Shown here: positions 1-6,620 of the stretch, piece by piece | How the letters are laid out: every line of letters begins with the position of its first letter | Position numbering within the stretch: the first letter of the stretch is position 1 | Source: Rhodospirillaceae bacterium | Lineage (GTDB): Bacteria; Pseudomonadota; Alphaproteobacteria; SP197 | Assembly (NCBI GenBank): GCA_018700655.1 | Contig: JABIUG010000050.1 | Coordinates: 1-9,598 of the forward strand | Direction of reading: 5' to 3' | Length of the DNA: 9,598 nucleotides | Position numbers and translations under genes: made by a program | Notes under the pieces: model-generated | The model's database searches: none | Seen by the model: only the letters and a program-made list of their open reading frames with translations | What the model was told of the DNA's origin: nothing

Positions 1-485
1 AAGCCATCGATCCCGACGTCGACACATCCCTTCACGAAAAGCATCAGGCTTTCAGTGATGATCTCCATCCCCTTTCTTACCTGATCAGGATTTTCCCTGA
101 GTTGTTGGACCAGAATTTCTGATCCCACCGTATCTTCGGCACACATGAAGGGTGAGTAGAGCGTCATGATCACCATCGCATCTTTGCCGGCGGCATCCAC
201 CAACCCCTTGGCGATACCGATCTGATCCTCGTAGAAATCCGCGCCGTGGAAAGGCATCTTGATCCAATCCTCCGGCTTTCCGATTTTGGCGACAAATGGG
301 AACGTGTTCTCGTACTGAACTTTGACGAAATCCATCCCAGTGAAGTTGAAATACTCCAGGTGTTTGTCAATGGCAGCCTGTCCGCGGTGATGGCTTTCAT
401 CAAAATGAATGAAGAATCCGGCAGGAATATATTGAGCGGTTGTTCCCGTATCCAAAAATCTTTCTACGATCTCTCTCTTGTTCAT
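1..485 (-). CDS. URO-D superfamily protein (uroporphyrinogen decarboxylase-like), 5' part only
   Basis: The reading frame opens at ATG 485 and stays open for 161 codons to the left edge, so only the N-terminal half is present (family members are usually about 340 residues). It begins MNKREIVERFLDTG and then shows FIHFDESHHRG, an AI..H.EYF..T..DFVKVQYE stretch and FYEDQIGIAKGLVDAAGK followed by a strand ending TLYSPF, the layout of distant URO-D/methylcobamide methyltransferase relatives. These proteins use the URO-D barrel for decarboxylation or methyl transfer; the true substrate cannot be told and a haem role is not implied. An in-frame TGA lies 17 codons upstream and no other ATG intervenes, which fixes the start; the ribosome binding site is weak. 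Codon use (AGA, ATA, TTT) and base composition are more AT-rich than in neighbouring genes, suggesting acquisition from elsewhere. Family call fairly sure, function unknown. Confidence 0.8.
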   Translation of the reverse strand, partial: MNKREIVERFLDTGTTAQYIPAGFFIHFDESHHRGQAAIDKHLEYFNFTGMDFVKVQYENTFPFVAKIGKPEDWIKMPFHGADFYEDQIGIAKGLVDAAGKDAMVIMTLYSPFMCAEDTVGSEILVQQLRENPDQVRKGMEIITESLMLFVKGCVDVGIDG

Positions 486-539
486 CAGCTGGATTCCCGA
501 TCTTTTTTTGAGTTTGTTTGGACGCCAGACTAATCAACA

Positions 540-720
540 TGGTCCGCTCTGGGGAGGTGGCTCACCGTCAAAGCTGGAGCCCGGCGGTTGTGATCGCCCT
601 GTTGGGCTGAACGGAGCCTAACATAAGACAGGCCTGCAAGGCGCGGCATGATGCTTCGGGAGCCGGTGGTCTGTAGCCCGGCGAGCTGTGCGGCCTGACG
701 GTGTCGCAGTGCTGCCGCCT
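540..720 (-). mobile_element. IS3-family insertion sequence remnant (3' end, likely IS407-like group)
   Basis: This stretch contains the last codons of an IS3-type transposase (see 568-720), followed on the minus strand by about 28 noncoding bases ending CCCCAGAGCGGACCA. Read on the plus strand that is TGGTCCGCTCTGGGG from 540, a plausible terminal inverted repeat starting with TG as in IS3 elements. The other end and almost all of the transposase are missing: recognisable transposase stops at about 720, directly at the stop codon of the oxygenase gene (726-728). The fragment also sits at the border with the AT-richer URO-D gene. Presence of IS3 sequence is well supported by the protein signature; the exact outer boundary is inferred. 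Confidence 0.75.
568..720 (-). pseudogene. IS3-family transposase (OrfB) C-terminal fragment
   Basis: Read from 720 down to the TGA at 568-570, the frame gives about 50 residues beginning RRQHCDTVRPHSSPGYRPPA and continuing PEAS. The run TVRPHSSxGYRPPAPE is the diagnostic C-terminal signature of IS3-family (IS407/IS476-like) DDE transposases, which normally read RPHSSLGYRPPAPE; here L has become P. The preceding residues fit the usual R.HYNTVRPH context (Y changed to C, N to D). The catalytic DDE domain and OrfA are absent, so the fragment cannot be active. The remaining ~25 residues to the stop are poorly conserved, as is normal for this tail. Confidence 0.8.
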
Positions 721-725
721 TGGGG

Positions 726-1787
726 TCAGGAAAGCAGTTCCGCGTCCTGTTTGCGGCGGAGTTCTTCCATCTTCTCGAAATGCTGGGGCCCCAGTTCCAT
801 CGTCTCGATCGCGCGTTCGATATCGCGTACCGCCTGCCGAAGCGCTTCCAGCGAGGACTCCCGATCGGCATCAAAGGGATGTTCGCGCAACAGATGGCTC
901 AGCTTTTCGCGCGCAAGCCATGCGGTGTGGCGGGTGTATTCGGCGAAGGAATGGCGTGTCTCGGGCACCTCATCAATCCAGCTATAGGGGCCTTCCGGGG
1001 TGATGAAGAAGGTGCGCGTGGGATCGGGCTTGGTGACATCGAGCGAGACATAGGCGTTCACGAGGCTGACACGCTCAGCCCTTTCCTGCAGCGGCGAAGC
1101 ACAATGATAAACGGCGCTGCCCTGCATGAAGCAGGCATAACCCGCGCCCGGGAAATGCGGTGTGACGACGCGATCTTCGGGGATCGTCTCACCGCGCGAG
1201 ACGATGGCGTGGCCTTCTTCACGGGTGCCCAGGAAATAGCGGAAGTCGCCGCCCCGGTAACCGGCGGGGTCGTGGCACATCAGGACATAGTCGAAACCGA
1301 CGAAATCGTGGTGCCAGCCATCGACCGGCTTGGCGATGTCGCGCGGCGCGAAGTTCATGTGGCCCTGCTGATAGACCATTGTGTGGGGCACCAGGGGCGT
1401 GCCGAAGAGTTCGCTGCCGAATTCGGTCACATCGTCGCTGCGACAGAGATCGCGGATGAACTTCGAGATGAACACGGTTCCGCGCAGATAACCTGTCGCC
1501 CGGTGGCCGTCGGGAACCTGGTGGACATGGGGTTCGAGCAGTCGCGCGGTTTCCTGCAGCGCCGCCACTCCTTCTTCTGACAACAGACGCGCGGTGGAGA
1601 ACATCGCGGTTTGGGATGCTTGCTTCTCGATGAAGGCCTCGCCATACCCGAGATCGCCCAGGCTCCAGCTCTGATCCGGCTTTTCGAGCTGGAGATGCCG
1701 GGCGGGGTCAAACACGGGCTCGTGGTCGAGCCAGGCATATTCTTCCGGCTGCTCGGGAAAGACATCGGCGAGGGACGGATGTGGCAT
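726..1787 (-). CDS. Fe(II)/2-oxoglutarate-dependent oxygenase-like protein
   Basis: This intact gene encodes 353 residues. It has the facial-triad signature of non-haem iron oxygenases: GWHHDF places HxD at H159/D161, and YHCA places the distal histidine at H228. R239, eleven residues later in QERAERVSL, is the likely 2-oxoglutarate-binding arginine. The core (about 97-250) looks like the double-stranded beta-helix of the phytanoyl-CoA/prolyl-hydroxylase-type superfamily. A C-terminal charged helix (about 308-351) may form a coiled coil. Such enzymes couple 2-oxoglutarate decarboxylation to hydroxylation of a small molecule; the substrate cannot be told. The start is supported by a strong AAGGAGG at 1793-1799, 5 bases before the ATG. 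It is divergent from the GST gene, with 72 bases between the starts. Its stop directly abuts the IS3 remnant, but the protein end looks natural. Superfamily call good, role unknown. Confidence 0.8.
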   Translation of the reverse strand: MPHPSLADVFPEQPEEYAWLDHEPVFDPARHLQLEKPDQSWSLGDLGYGEAFIEKQASQTAMFSTARLLSEEGVAALQETARLLEPHVHQVPDGHRATGYLRGTVFISKFIRDLCRSDDVTEFGSELFGTPLVPHTMVYQQGHMNFAPRDIAKPVDGWHHDFVGFDYVLMCHDPAGYRGGDFRYFLGTREEGHAIVSRGETIPEDRVVTPHFPGAGYACFMQGSAVYHCASPLQERAERVSLVNAYVSLDVTKPDPTRTFFITPEGPYSWIDEVPETRHSFAEYTRHTAWLAREKLSHLLREHPFDADRESSLEALRQAVRDIERAIETMELGPQHFEKMEELRRKQDAELLS

Positions 1788-1859
1788 GGTCGCCTCCTTG
1801 TGATCGCGGATCGCAGCGCCATACTGGTCGCGGTCCTAAACCGGGGCAAGGAGGAGTTC
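1788..1859. promoter_or_regulatory. Divergent promoter region between oxygenase and GST genes
   Basis: These 72 bases separate two outward-facing start codons, and both flanks carry near-perfect ribosome binding sites: AAGGAGG on the minus strand (1793-1799) and AAGGAGGAG on the plus strand (1848-1856). The promoters of both genes must therefore lie in or across this short gap, or within the opposite gene's 5' end. A short direct repeat GATCGC-G-GATCGC lies at about 1802-1814 and could be part of an operator, but no convincing -10/-35 pair is seen. Shared control of the two genes is an inference from the arrangement. Confidence 0.5.
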
Positions 1860-2477
1860 ATGTACCGTTTGATCTATGCCGAGCGATCGGCCGCCTACAG
1901 CTCACGTATCATTCTCAAAGAGATCGGCGCCGACTATGAGCTGATCATGACCGGGATCGAGGATGGAGGGCCGCGTCACCCCGAGTTGATGAAACTCAAT
2001 CCCAACGGCTGGGTTCCTGTCTTGATCGATGGCGATATGGCGATACATGAGGCCGCAGCGATCGTGATTTATCTCACCGACAAACACCCCGAATGCGGTC
2101 TGGCGCCTGCACCGGGCGATCCGGCGCGAGGTCCGTTCCTGACCTGGCTGGTCTATATGTCCAACACGGTCCAGACCGCCTATCAGCTCATGTATTACCC
2201 CGGTCGTTACTGCACCGGCGGCGAACACACCGCCAGCGTCCAGCAACGATCCTGTGAGCGTCTAAGAGAAACCTGGGGTTACATCGACGCTGCGCTGGAG
2301 GGAAAGACGTGGTTTGTCGGCGAAACTTTCAGCGCTGCCGACATCTACCTCCACATGCTCACCACCTGGCTTTCACCTGATGCCGGTCACCCGACCATCG
2401 ACGAATTCCCGAACGCCAAGCGGATCGCGGACGCGGTGGCGAAGCGACCGGCGGTGCGGCTGGTTCACAGGCTCTAG
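1860..2477 (+). CDS. Glutathione S-transferase family protein
   Basis: This intact gene encodes 205 residues. The start is ATG 1860, because AAGGAGGAG sits just upstream at 1848-1856 and the protein then begins with the first thioredoxin-fold strand (MYRLIYAERSAAYSSR); the same frame is open further upstream but that part is antisense to the oxygenase start. The N-terminal domain has the cis-proline in WVPVL (P53) and a glutathione-site HEAAAI (E64, with A65 where many members have S). The alpha-helical C-terminal domain has the conserved N-capping box FSAADIYL (about 157-164). S10, S14 or S15 in the first helix turn could be the catalytic serine. Such proteins conjugate glutathione to electrophiles or act in catabolic isomerisation and dehalogenation; which applies is unknown. 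It is divergent from the oxygenase and overlaps the convergent Mo-hydroxylase gene by 4 bases at CTAG. Confidence 0.88.
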   Translation: MYRLIYAERSAAYSSRIILKEIGADYELIMTGIEDGGPRHPELMKLNPNGWVPVLIDGDMAIHEAAAIVIYLTDKHPECGLAPAPGDPARGPFLTWLVYMSNTVQTAYQLMYYPGRYCTGGEHTASVQQRSCERLRETWGYIDAALEGKTWFVGETFSAADIYLHMLTTWLSPDAGHPTIDEFPNAKRIADAVAKRPAVRLVHRL

Positions 2478-4795
2478 TTCACGGTAGCCTGTTGGAGCGC
2501 GCGCCACACGGCCTGCGGTGTGGCGGGCATGTCGAGCTTCGTGACACCAAGGGGACGCAGCGCATCGAGTAACGCGTTGATGATCACCGGAGGCGCCCCG
2601 ATCGTGCCGAGCTCACCGGCGCCTTTGACGCCCAACCGGTTGTTGAGGCAGGGGTCGGGCCGGTCGATGTGTTCGAACAGCGGCAGGTCATCGGCCCGCG
2701 GCATGGCGTAATCCATGAAGGTGCCCGAAAGCGGTTGGGCGGTTTCGGGGTCAAACACGCAATGTTCCATCATCGCCTGGCCGACACCCTGGGCGAGGCC
2801 GCCATGGATCTGGCCTTCCAGAATCAGCGGATTGATTACCGTGCCGACGTCATTCACCGCGACATAACGCTCCAGGCTCCATTCGCCGGTATCGGGATCG
2901 ACGGCGACTTCGGCGACATGGCAGGCATTGGGGAAGGTGCCGCCTTCGGGGGCATAAAAGGCCTGTTCCTCGAGTCCCGGCTCCAGGTCGGTCCCGGCAA
3001 AAGTCGGCGCGACATAGGCAACACGGGCCAGGTCGGCCCAGCTTCTGGTTCGGTCTGTCCCGGCAATGGTGAACTGTCCGGCGGAAAACTCGACGTCGTC
3101 GGCCGAGGCTTCCATCAGGTGTGCAGCCAGATGCCGGCCCTTTTCGATCACCTTGTCTGCAGCCCCCAGGATTGCTGGCCCGGCAAGCGCAGTCGAGCGC
3201 GAGGCGTAGGTTCCCTGGCCATAGGGCACCTTTGAGGTGTCGCCGAACACGATCGTGACCTTGTCGACCGGCAGACCGAGTTGCTCGGCGGCGATCTGGG
3301 CAAACGAGGTTTCGTGGCCCTGGCCGTGGCTGTGGGTGCCGACGCCGACGACAGCCGACCCGCTGGGATGAAAGCGGACATGGGCGACTTCAAAGACGCC
3401 GTTGCCGTGCATCGCCGAGGTCTCTGTCATGGTCGCAAAGCCGACGCCGCGCAGACGGTGGTCGCTGGCCTCCTGTTTTTCAGGTTGGCCCGCGATCTCC
3501 AGCGCGGCCCGGGTGATCGCGGTGAAGTCGCCGCTGTCATAGGTAAGGCCGGTCACCGTCGTAAAAGGCAGGGTCTCGCGCGTGATCATGTTGCGGCGGC
3601 GAATCTCGAAGGGATCAAGCCCGGTCTGGATCGCGGCTTGATCCATCAGGCGTTCAATCAGGTAGACTGCCTCGGGCCGCCCCGCACCACGGTACGGTGC
3701 GGTCGGCGAAGTGTTGGTCATGACACCGTCGATCCTGATGTCGAGGCAGGGCAGGTTGTAGACGTTGGGGATGAGCGGCGCATAGAGCGCCGGGCCGACG
3801 CCGGGGCCAAAGCCGGTGAGGTAAGCGCCGAGGTCCGCCCGTGTGTCGACCCGCAGGCCCAGAAGGTGGCCTTCACCATCAAGGCCCATGACTGCGTGGG
3901 TCTCGTGGGCGCGTGCGGCAAGATCACTGACCACTGCCTCGTTGCGCGTTGCAGTCCAGCGCACCGGGCGGCCGGTCTCGAGCGCGGCGATCGAAAGTGC
4001 GACCTCTTCGGCATAGGGCGAAGTCCGCATCCCGAACCCCCCGCCCATGTCCTCGGAAACCACCGTGATGTCGTGTTCGGCCATGCCCAGCAGTCCGGCG
4101 AGGGCCGAACGCAGCAGGTGGGGCGCCTGGTTGCCCTTGACCAGACGCAGCCTGCCGCCGGGTTCGGGGATTGCCAGCGCGCAACGTGGTTCCATCGGAT
4201 TGGCGGTGATGCGGTTGTTGACGAGATCGAGCGTCACCGTGTGCGCGGCCCGGCGCAGGGCGCCATCGACTGCATCTGGTTTGCCGCTCTGCCAGTGGAA
4301 CGCGATGTTTCCCGGCGCGGATTTCCAGATGTCAGGGACATCGCTCGAAAGTGCATTGGCCATGGTTCCGGCGGCCTGGAGAGGATCGATCTCGACCTCG
4401 ACGGCCTCGGCAGCATCGCGCGCCTGGGCTTCGGTTTCAGCCAGAACCAGGGCCAGTGGATCGCCCGCCATCCGCACCTTTTCACCACACAATACAGGAC
4501 GGGGCAGATCAGGCGCAGGATTGCCGTCACGATCGATCAGGCCGAACTTGCATCCGATTTCCAGCGGTTTTCCATTGTTGATGTCGGCAGCGGTCAGCAC
4601 CGCGACGACACCGGGCATGGTACGTGCCGACGTCGCATCGACCTTGCGGATCATCCCGTGTGCGAGATCGCTGCGTCGAAAGACAGCCGCCAGTTCCCCG
4701 CCGTTCGCGATATCCCCGCTGTAGCGGCCCCGTCCGGTTAACAGCCGCCGGTCTTCCTTGCGCCGCAGCGGCGAACCAATGCCATCGTTTTTCAT
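2474..4795 (-). CDS. Molybdenum hydroxylase large subunit (xanthine dehydrogenase/CoxL form II type)
   Basis: This intact gene encodes 773 residues, the normal length for the molybdopterin-cytosine-dinucleotide-binding subunit of aldehyde oxidase/xanthine dehydrogenase-type enzymes. The N-terminal a/b hammerhead (about 5-137, starting IGSPLRRKEDRRLLTGRGRY) precedes the Mo domains. Visible cofactor motifs are EPR (202-204), DMGGGFG (249-255), PYRGAGR (367-373), GTHSHGQGH (486-494), GQGTYASRS (527-535), GQIHGGLAQGVGQA (661-674) and KGAGELG (724-730), where E728 is the catalytic base. The PYRGAGR loop matches form II enzymes rather than the AYRCSFR loop of true CO dehydrogenase, so CO oxidation is not supported; hydroxylation of an aldehyde or N-heterocycle is more likely. 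FAD (CoxM) and 2Fe-2S (CoxS) subunits are not adjacent: upstream is a decayed methyltransferase, 9 bases away. No clear ribosome binding site precedes ATG 4795. It overlaps the GST stop by 4 bases. Confidence 0.92.
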   Translation of the reverse strand: MKNDGIGSPLRRKEDRRLLTGRGRYSGDIANGGELAAVFRRSDLAHGMIRKVDATSARTMPGVVAVLTAADINNGKPLEIGCKFGLIDRDGNPAPDLPRPVLCGEKVRMAGDPLALVLAETEAQARDAAEAVEVEIDPLQAAGTMANALSSDVPDIWKSAPGNIAFHWQSGKPDAVDGALRRAAHTVTLDLVNNRITANPMEPRCALAIPEPGGRLRLVKGNQAPHLLRSALAGLLGMAEHDITVVSEDMGGGFGMRTSPYAEEVALSIAALETGRPVRWTATRNEAVVSDLAARAHETHAVMGLDGEGHLLGLRVDTRADLGAYLTGFGPGVGPALYAPLIPNVYNLPCLDIRIDGVMTNTSPTAPYRGAGRPEAVYLIERLMDQAAIQTGLDPFEIRRRNMITRETLPFTTVTGLTYDSGDFTAITRAALEIAGQPEKQEASDHRLRGVGFATMTETSAMHGNGVFEVAHVRFHPSGSAVVGVGTHSHGQGHETSFAQIAAEQLGLPVDKVTIVFGDTSKVPYGQGTYASRSTALAGPAILGAADKVIEKGRHLAAHLMEASADDVEFSAGQFTIAGTDRTRSWADLARVAYVAPTFAGTDLEPGLEEQAFYAPEGGTFPNACHVAEVAVDPDTGEWSLERYVAVNDVGTVINPLILEGQIHGGLAQGVGQAMMEHCVFDPETAQPLSGTFMDYAMPRADDLPLFEHIDRPDPCLNNRLGVKGAGELGTIGAPPVIINALLDALRPLGVTKLDMPATPQAVWRALQQATVN

Positions 4796-4804
4796 GATTT
4801 GATT

Positions 4805-5183
4805 TTAGGTGCCGGCACGGTGCGAAGCCAGAGGCTTGGTATGGCGAATGATGTAGGGCTGTTTCCTGCCGTCGTTATTTGTGGGCAGTTTCTGCACGGC
4901 GACGACCAAGTGCCCCCGGCTTGACCAGTTTCCACCAGTGCATGGCGGCATCGGCGGGCTCGAACATGTGTTCCAGACAAGGGCTGGAGTGGACGCAGTC
5001 ATAGGCTTGGTGCTCGCGTTGTTCATCGATGCGGTTCGCATCACCATCGTCGGGGTCAAACGGTTCGCCGCCGCGCACCACGAGATCATCACCTGCGCCG
5101 ATATCAATCACACGGCCTTTGAAACAGGTCTGAATGAACCCTCATCGGCGCAATTTGTCGGTCTTGGCCGTTTCGTACGCCAA
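4805..5183 (-). pseudogene. Decayed class I SAM-dependent methyltransferase
   Basis: The conserved part reads GRVIDIGAGDDLVV (SAM-binding motif I), then AYDCVHSSPCLEHMFEP and WWKLVKPG, typical of small class I methyltransferases with a DIGCGDDP / HSSHCLEHM / LVKPGGHLVV pattern. The frame can be followed back to a possible TTG start at 5183, preceded by GGGAG at 5191-5195, but an in-frame TGA at 5142-5144 breaks it (KLRR-stop-GFIQTCFKG). After LVKPG the frame shifts in the C-run at 4913-4917, and HLVVAV continues in another frame to the TAA at 4805. The expected 'PDEDLYEQG' middle region does not follow; QKLPTN follows directly, which resembles the C-terminal tail of such proteins. I infer that an internal segment is also deleted. 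The remnant of ~126 codons is shorter than the usual 200 or more. It ends 9 bases before the Mo-hydroxylase start. Confidence 0.75.
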
Positions 5184-5197
5184 TCACTTGCTCCCGC

Positions 5198-5277
5198 TAG
5201 AGCCGATAAATTCAGATCGGATTCACGCGTCCAGGTTAAGCTTCTTGTGGTTTCAACTGGACGCGATCTGATCTCTA
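5198..5277. repeat. Palindromic intergenic repeat, copy A
   Basis: This is a nested inverted repeat. The inner arms are perfect: CGCGTCCAG (5226-5234) and CTGGACGCG (5257-5265), with a 22-base loop. Outside these, AGATCGGAT (5214-5222) pairs with ATCTGATCT (5266-5274) at 8 of 9 positions, and TAGAG (5198-5202) pairs with CTCTA (5273-5277). It fills the gap between the methyltransferase remnant and the TPR pseudogene and contains the latter's stop codon. It shares GCTAGAGC and TTCAGATCGG-ATT-like words with the element at 6555-6620, suggesting one repeat family. It could also act as a transcription terminator, but there is no T-run. Confidence 0.65.
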
Positions 5278-6009
5278 AAGATTCGCCTTGGCGACATGAT
5301 ACCATTCCTTCTGGGCGCGGAAATAGACCTTGCTGGCGCGATCGACCTTGGTGACGACCTCCTAGAATGCCACACGTGCCTCGTCGGCGCGTCTGAGTTT
5401 CTGCAGCAGCAAGCCGTAACGCACCGCTGGTTCGACATCTCCGGCGTAGCTGACGAGGCTTTCATAGGTCGTGAGGGCATCGTCGATCCGACCGAGTTCT
5501 TCCTGGGAGCGGGCATAGAGCAGATGTCCGGGTTCCGACTTGAAGCCGGGGTGAAATTCCTGGACCTCGTCGAGTGCAGACAGGGCAGCTTCGCATTGGC
5601 CATCAAGGAATCAAGCTTCGGAGAGACGGAGCAGGGTGTCGGGGTCGTGTTCATGCGGGCCGGTCAGACAGCGCTCCAGCAGGGCAGCGGCTTCGCCGAA
5701 GCGTTCTCGTTCGGCCAGTTGTGCTGCCATGCCGGTCAGGGTCGTGACGGTTTCGACCTCGCCCAGGTCGTTGGCCGCCTGACGATAGTCACGTTCCGGG
5801 TCGATCAGCTTTGTCACGTCGGCGACGACCAGCTTGGCCTTTTTGCTGTGGCGCAGTTCCGGCAGGACCACAGCGAGAAAATAGATTGCCGATCCGATAC
5901 CAGGCATTCCGATCAGCAGGAAAAGCCACCAGTTCGGCTTGTCATTGCGCACCGCATGGAAACAGCAAATGACGGCAATCAGGAGGGCTAGGCCACCAAG
6001 GAACGGCAT
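5275..6009 (-). pseudogene. Membrane-anchored TPR protein broken by two in-frame stops
   Basis: The frame from ATG 6009 to the TAG at 5275-5277 encodes 244 positions with no frameshift, but has TGA at 5611-5613 (RLSEA-stop-FLDGQ) and TAG at 5362-5364 (RVAF-stop-EVVTKVD). The N-terminus (MPFLGGLALLIAVICC, then NWWLFLLIGMPGIGSAIYFLAVV) forms two membrane helices, like the phospholipase-D-nuclease N-terminal (PLDc_N) type. The rest consists of TPR-like helical repeats (ERFGEAAALLERCL, ARSQEELGRIDDALTTYESL, LLQKLRRADEAR), ending FRAQKEWYHVAKANL. Intact relatives are inner-membrane TPR proteins of unknown role. An AGAGG precedes ATG 6009; a longer start at 6045 or 6051 is possible. A truncated product of about 132 residues with both membrane helices could still be made. 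Both stops could arise from single C-to-T changes (CGA, CAG). Confidence 0.8.
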
Positions 6010-6091
6010 GATCGGACCTCTTGCACGTGCGCGATCCGTGACCATGTGCAACCCAACAGTGTTTCGTCAAACAACAATTGAGGAGATCGCC

Positions 6092-6535
6092 ATGTCCGCA
6101 AAGGCCAGACCGGTCGGGATCAACCATGTCGCGCTGGAGGTCGGGAACATCCAGGAGGCGATGGATTTCTACCACGGCTTCCTGGACTTCGAGATTGCCC
6201 CTTGATGCGCCGCCGCGGCGTTCGTCTACTTCGGCGACCAGTTCATCAACTTCTCGGCCGGGCGCACACAGGGGCCCGACGATAACCGCCATTTTGGTGT
6301 CGCGGTCGACGACAAACCGCTGGCGATCGAGCGTCTGAAAGAGATGGGCGTCACCATGCTGGACGGTCCCTTCGCCGATTTCCTCGACCCCTGGGGTAAC
6401 CGGGTGGAACTGACGACCTACACGAACATCCAGTTCTCCAAGACCGATGCGGTCCTGAAGGGCATGGGCCTCTCCCATCTGGAGAAGACGGAAGAAGCCC
6501 TGAAAGAACTCGGCGAAAAGGGCATGGCCCCCTGA
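6092..6535 (+). pseudogene. Glyoxalase/VOC family protein with in-frame TGA
   Basis: The start ATG 6092 has a good GAGGAG site at 6080-6085. It encodes PVGINHVALEVGNIQEAMDFYHGFLDFEIAP (first beta-alpha-beta unit, metal-ligand-type H12), then TGA at 6203-6205. After it the same frame continues AFVYFGDQFINFSAGRTQ, NRHFGVAVDDKP, FADFLDPWGNRVELTTY and SKTDAVLKGMGLSHLEK to the true stop at 6533-6535. The whole, 147 positions, matches a complete vicinal-oxygen-chelate protein (FLDPWGNR is the classic last-strand motif with the E of VELTTY). Such proteins catalyse dioxygenase, lyase or isomerase reactions; the substrate is unknown. The 37-residue product before the stop cannot fold as the domain. 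Divergent from the TPR pseudogene, with 82 bases between the starts. Confidence 0.82.
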
Positions 6536-6554
6536 TCCGCTCTGCTTCACAGAG

Positions 6555-6620
6555 CTAGAGCAACTTCACCCGATTTGTTCGTATCGCGAAGCAATTCAAT
6601 CAGATCGGGATTTGCTCTAG
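6555..6620. repeat. Palindromic intergenic repeat, copy B
   Basis: The outer arms are perfect: CTAGAGCAA (6555-6563) and TTGCTCTAG (6612-6620). Inside, CCCGATTTG (6569-6577) pairs with CAGATCGGG (6601-6609) at 8 of 9 positions, and a central TTGTTCG...CGAAGCAA can form a small hairpin. The 66-base element lies between the VOC pseudogene and the amidase gene. Its right arm contains the amidase stop codon (TAG at 6617-6619, minus). Palindromes with CTAGAGCA ends are common dispersed elements in many alphaproteobacteria; membership in a named family is not claimed. It may also work as a bidirectional terminator. Confidence 0.7.

Noticed and set aside
246..533. Plus-strand open frame of 95 codons at the left edge
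   Set aside because: It is antisense to the URO-D gene, whose minus frame is continuous to the edge and has recognisable family residues.
601..622. Hairpin GTTGGGCT-GAACGG-AGCCTAAC as a terminator of the oxygenase gene
   Set aside because: There is no T-run on either side and it lies inside the IS3 transposase tail, so coding sequence explains it.
720..1580. Plus-strand open frame opposite the oxygenase
   Set aside because: Antisense shadow; the minus frame has the HxD...H...R oxygenase residues and a strong ribosome binding site.
3281..4741. Long plus-strand open frame (486 codons) opposite the Mo-hydroxylase
   Set aside because: It is exactly antisense to a gene with clear motifs, has no recognisable domain, and GC-rich coding DNA often leaves the opposite frame open.
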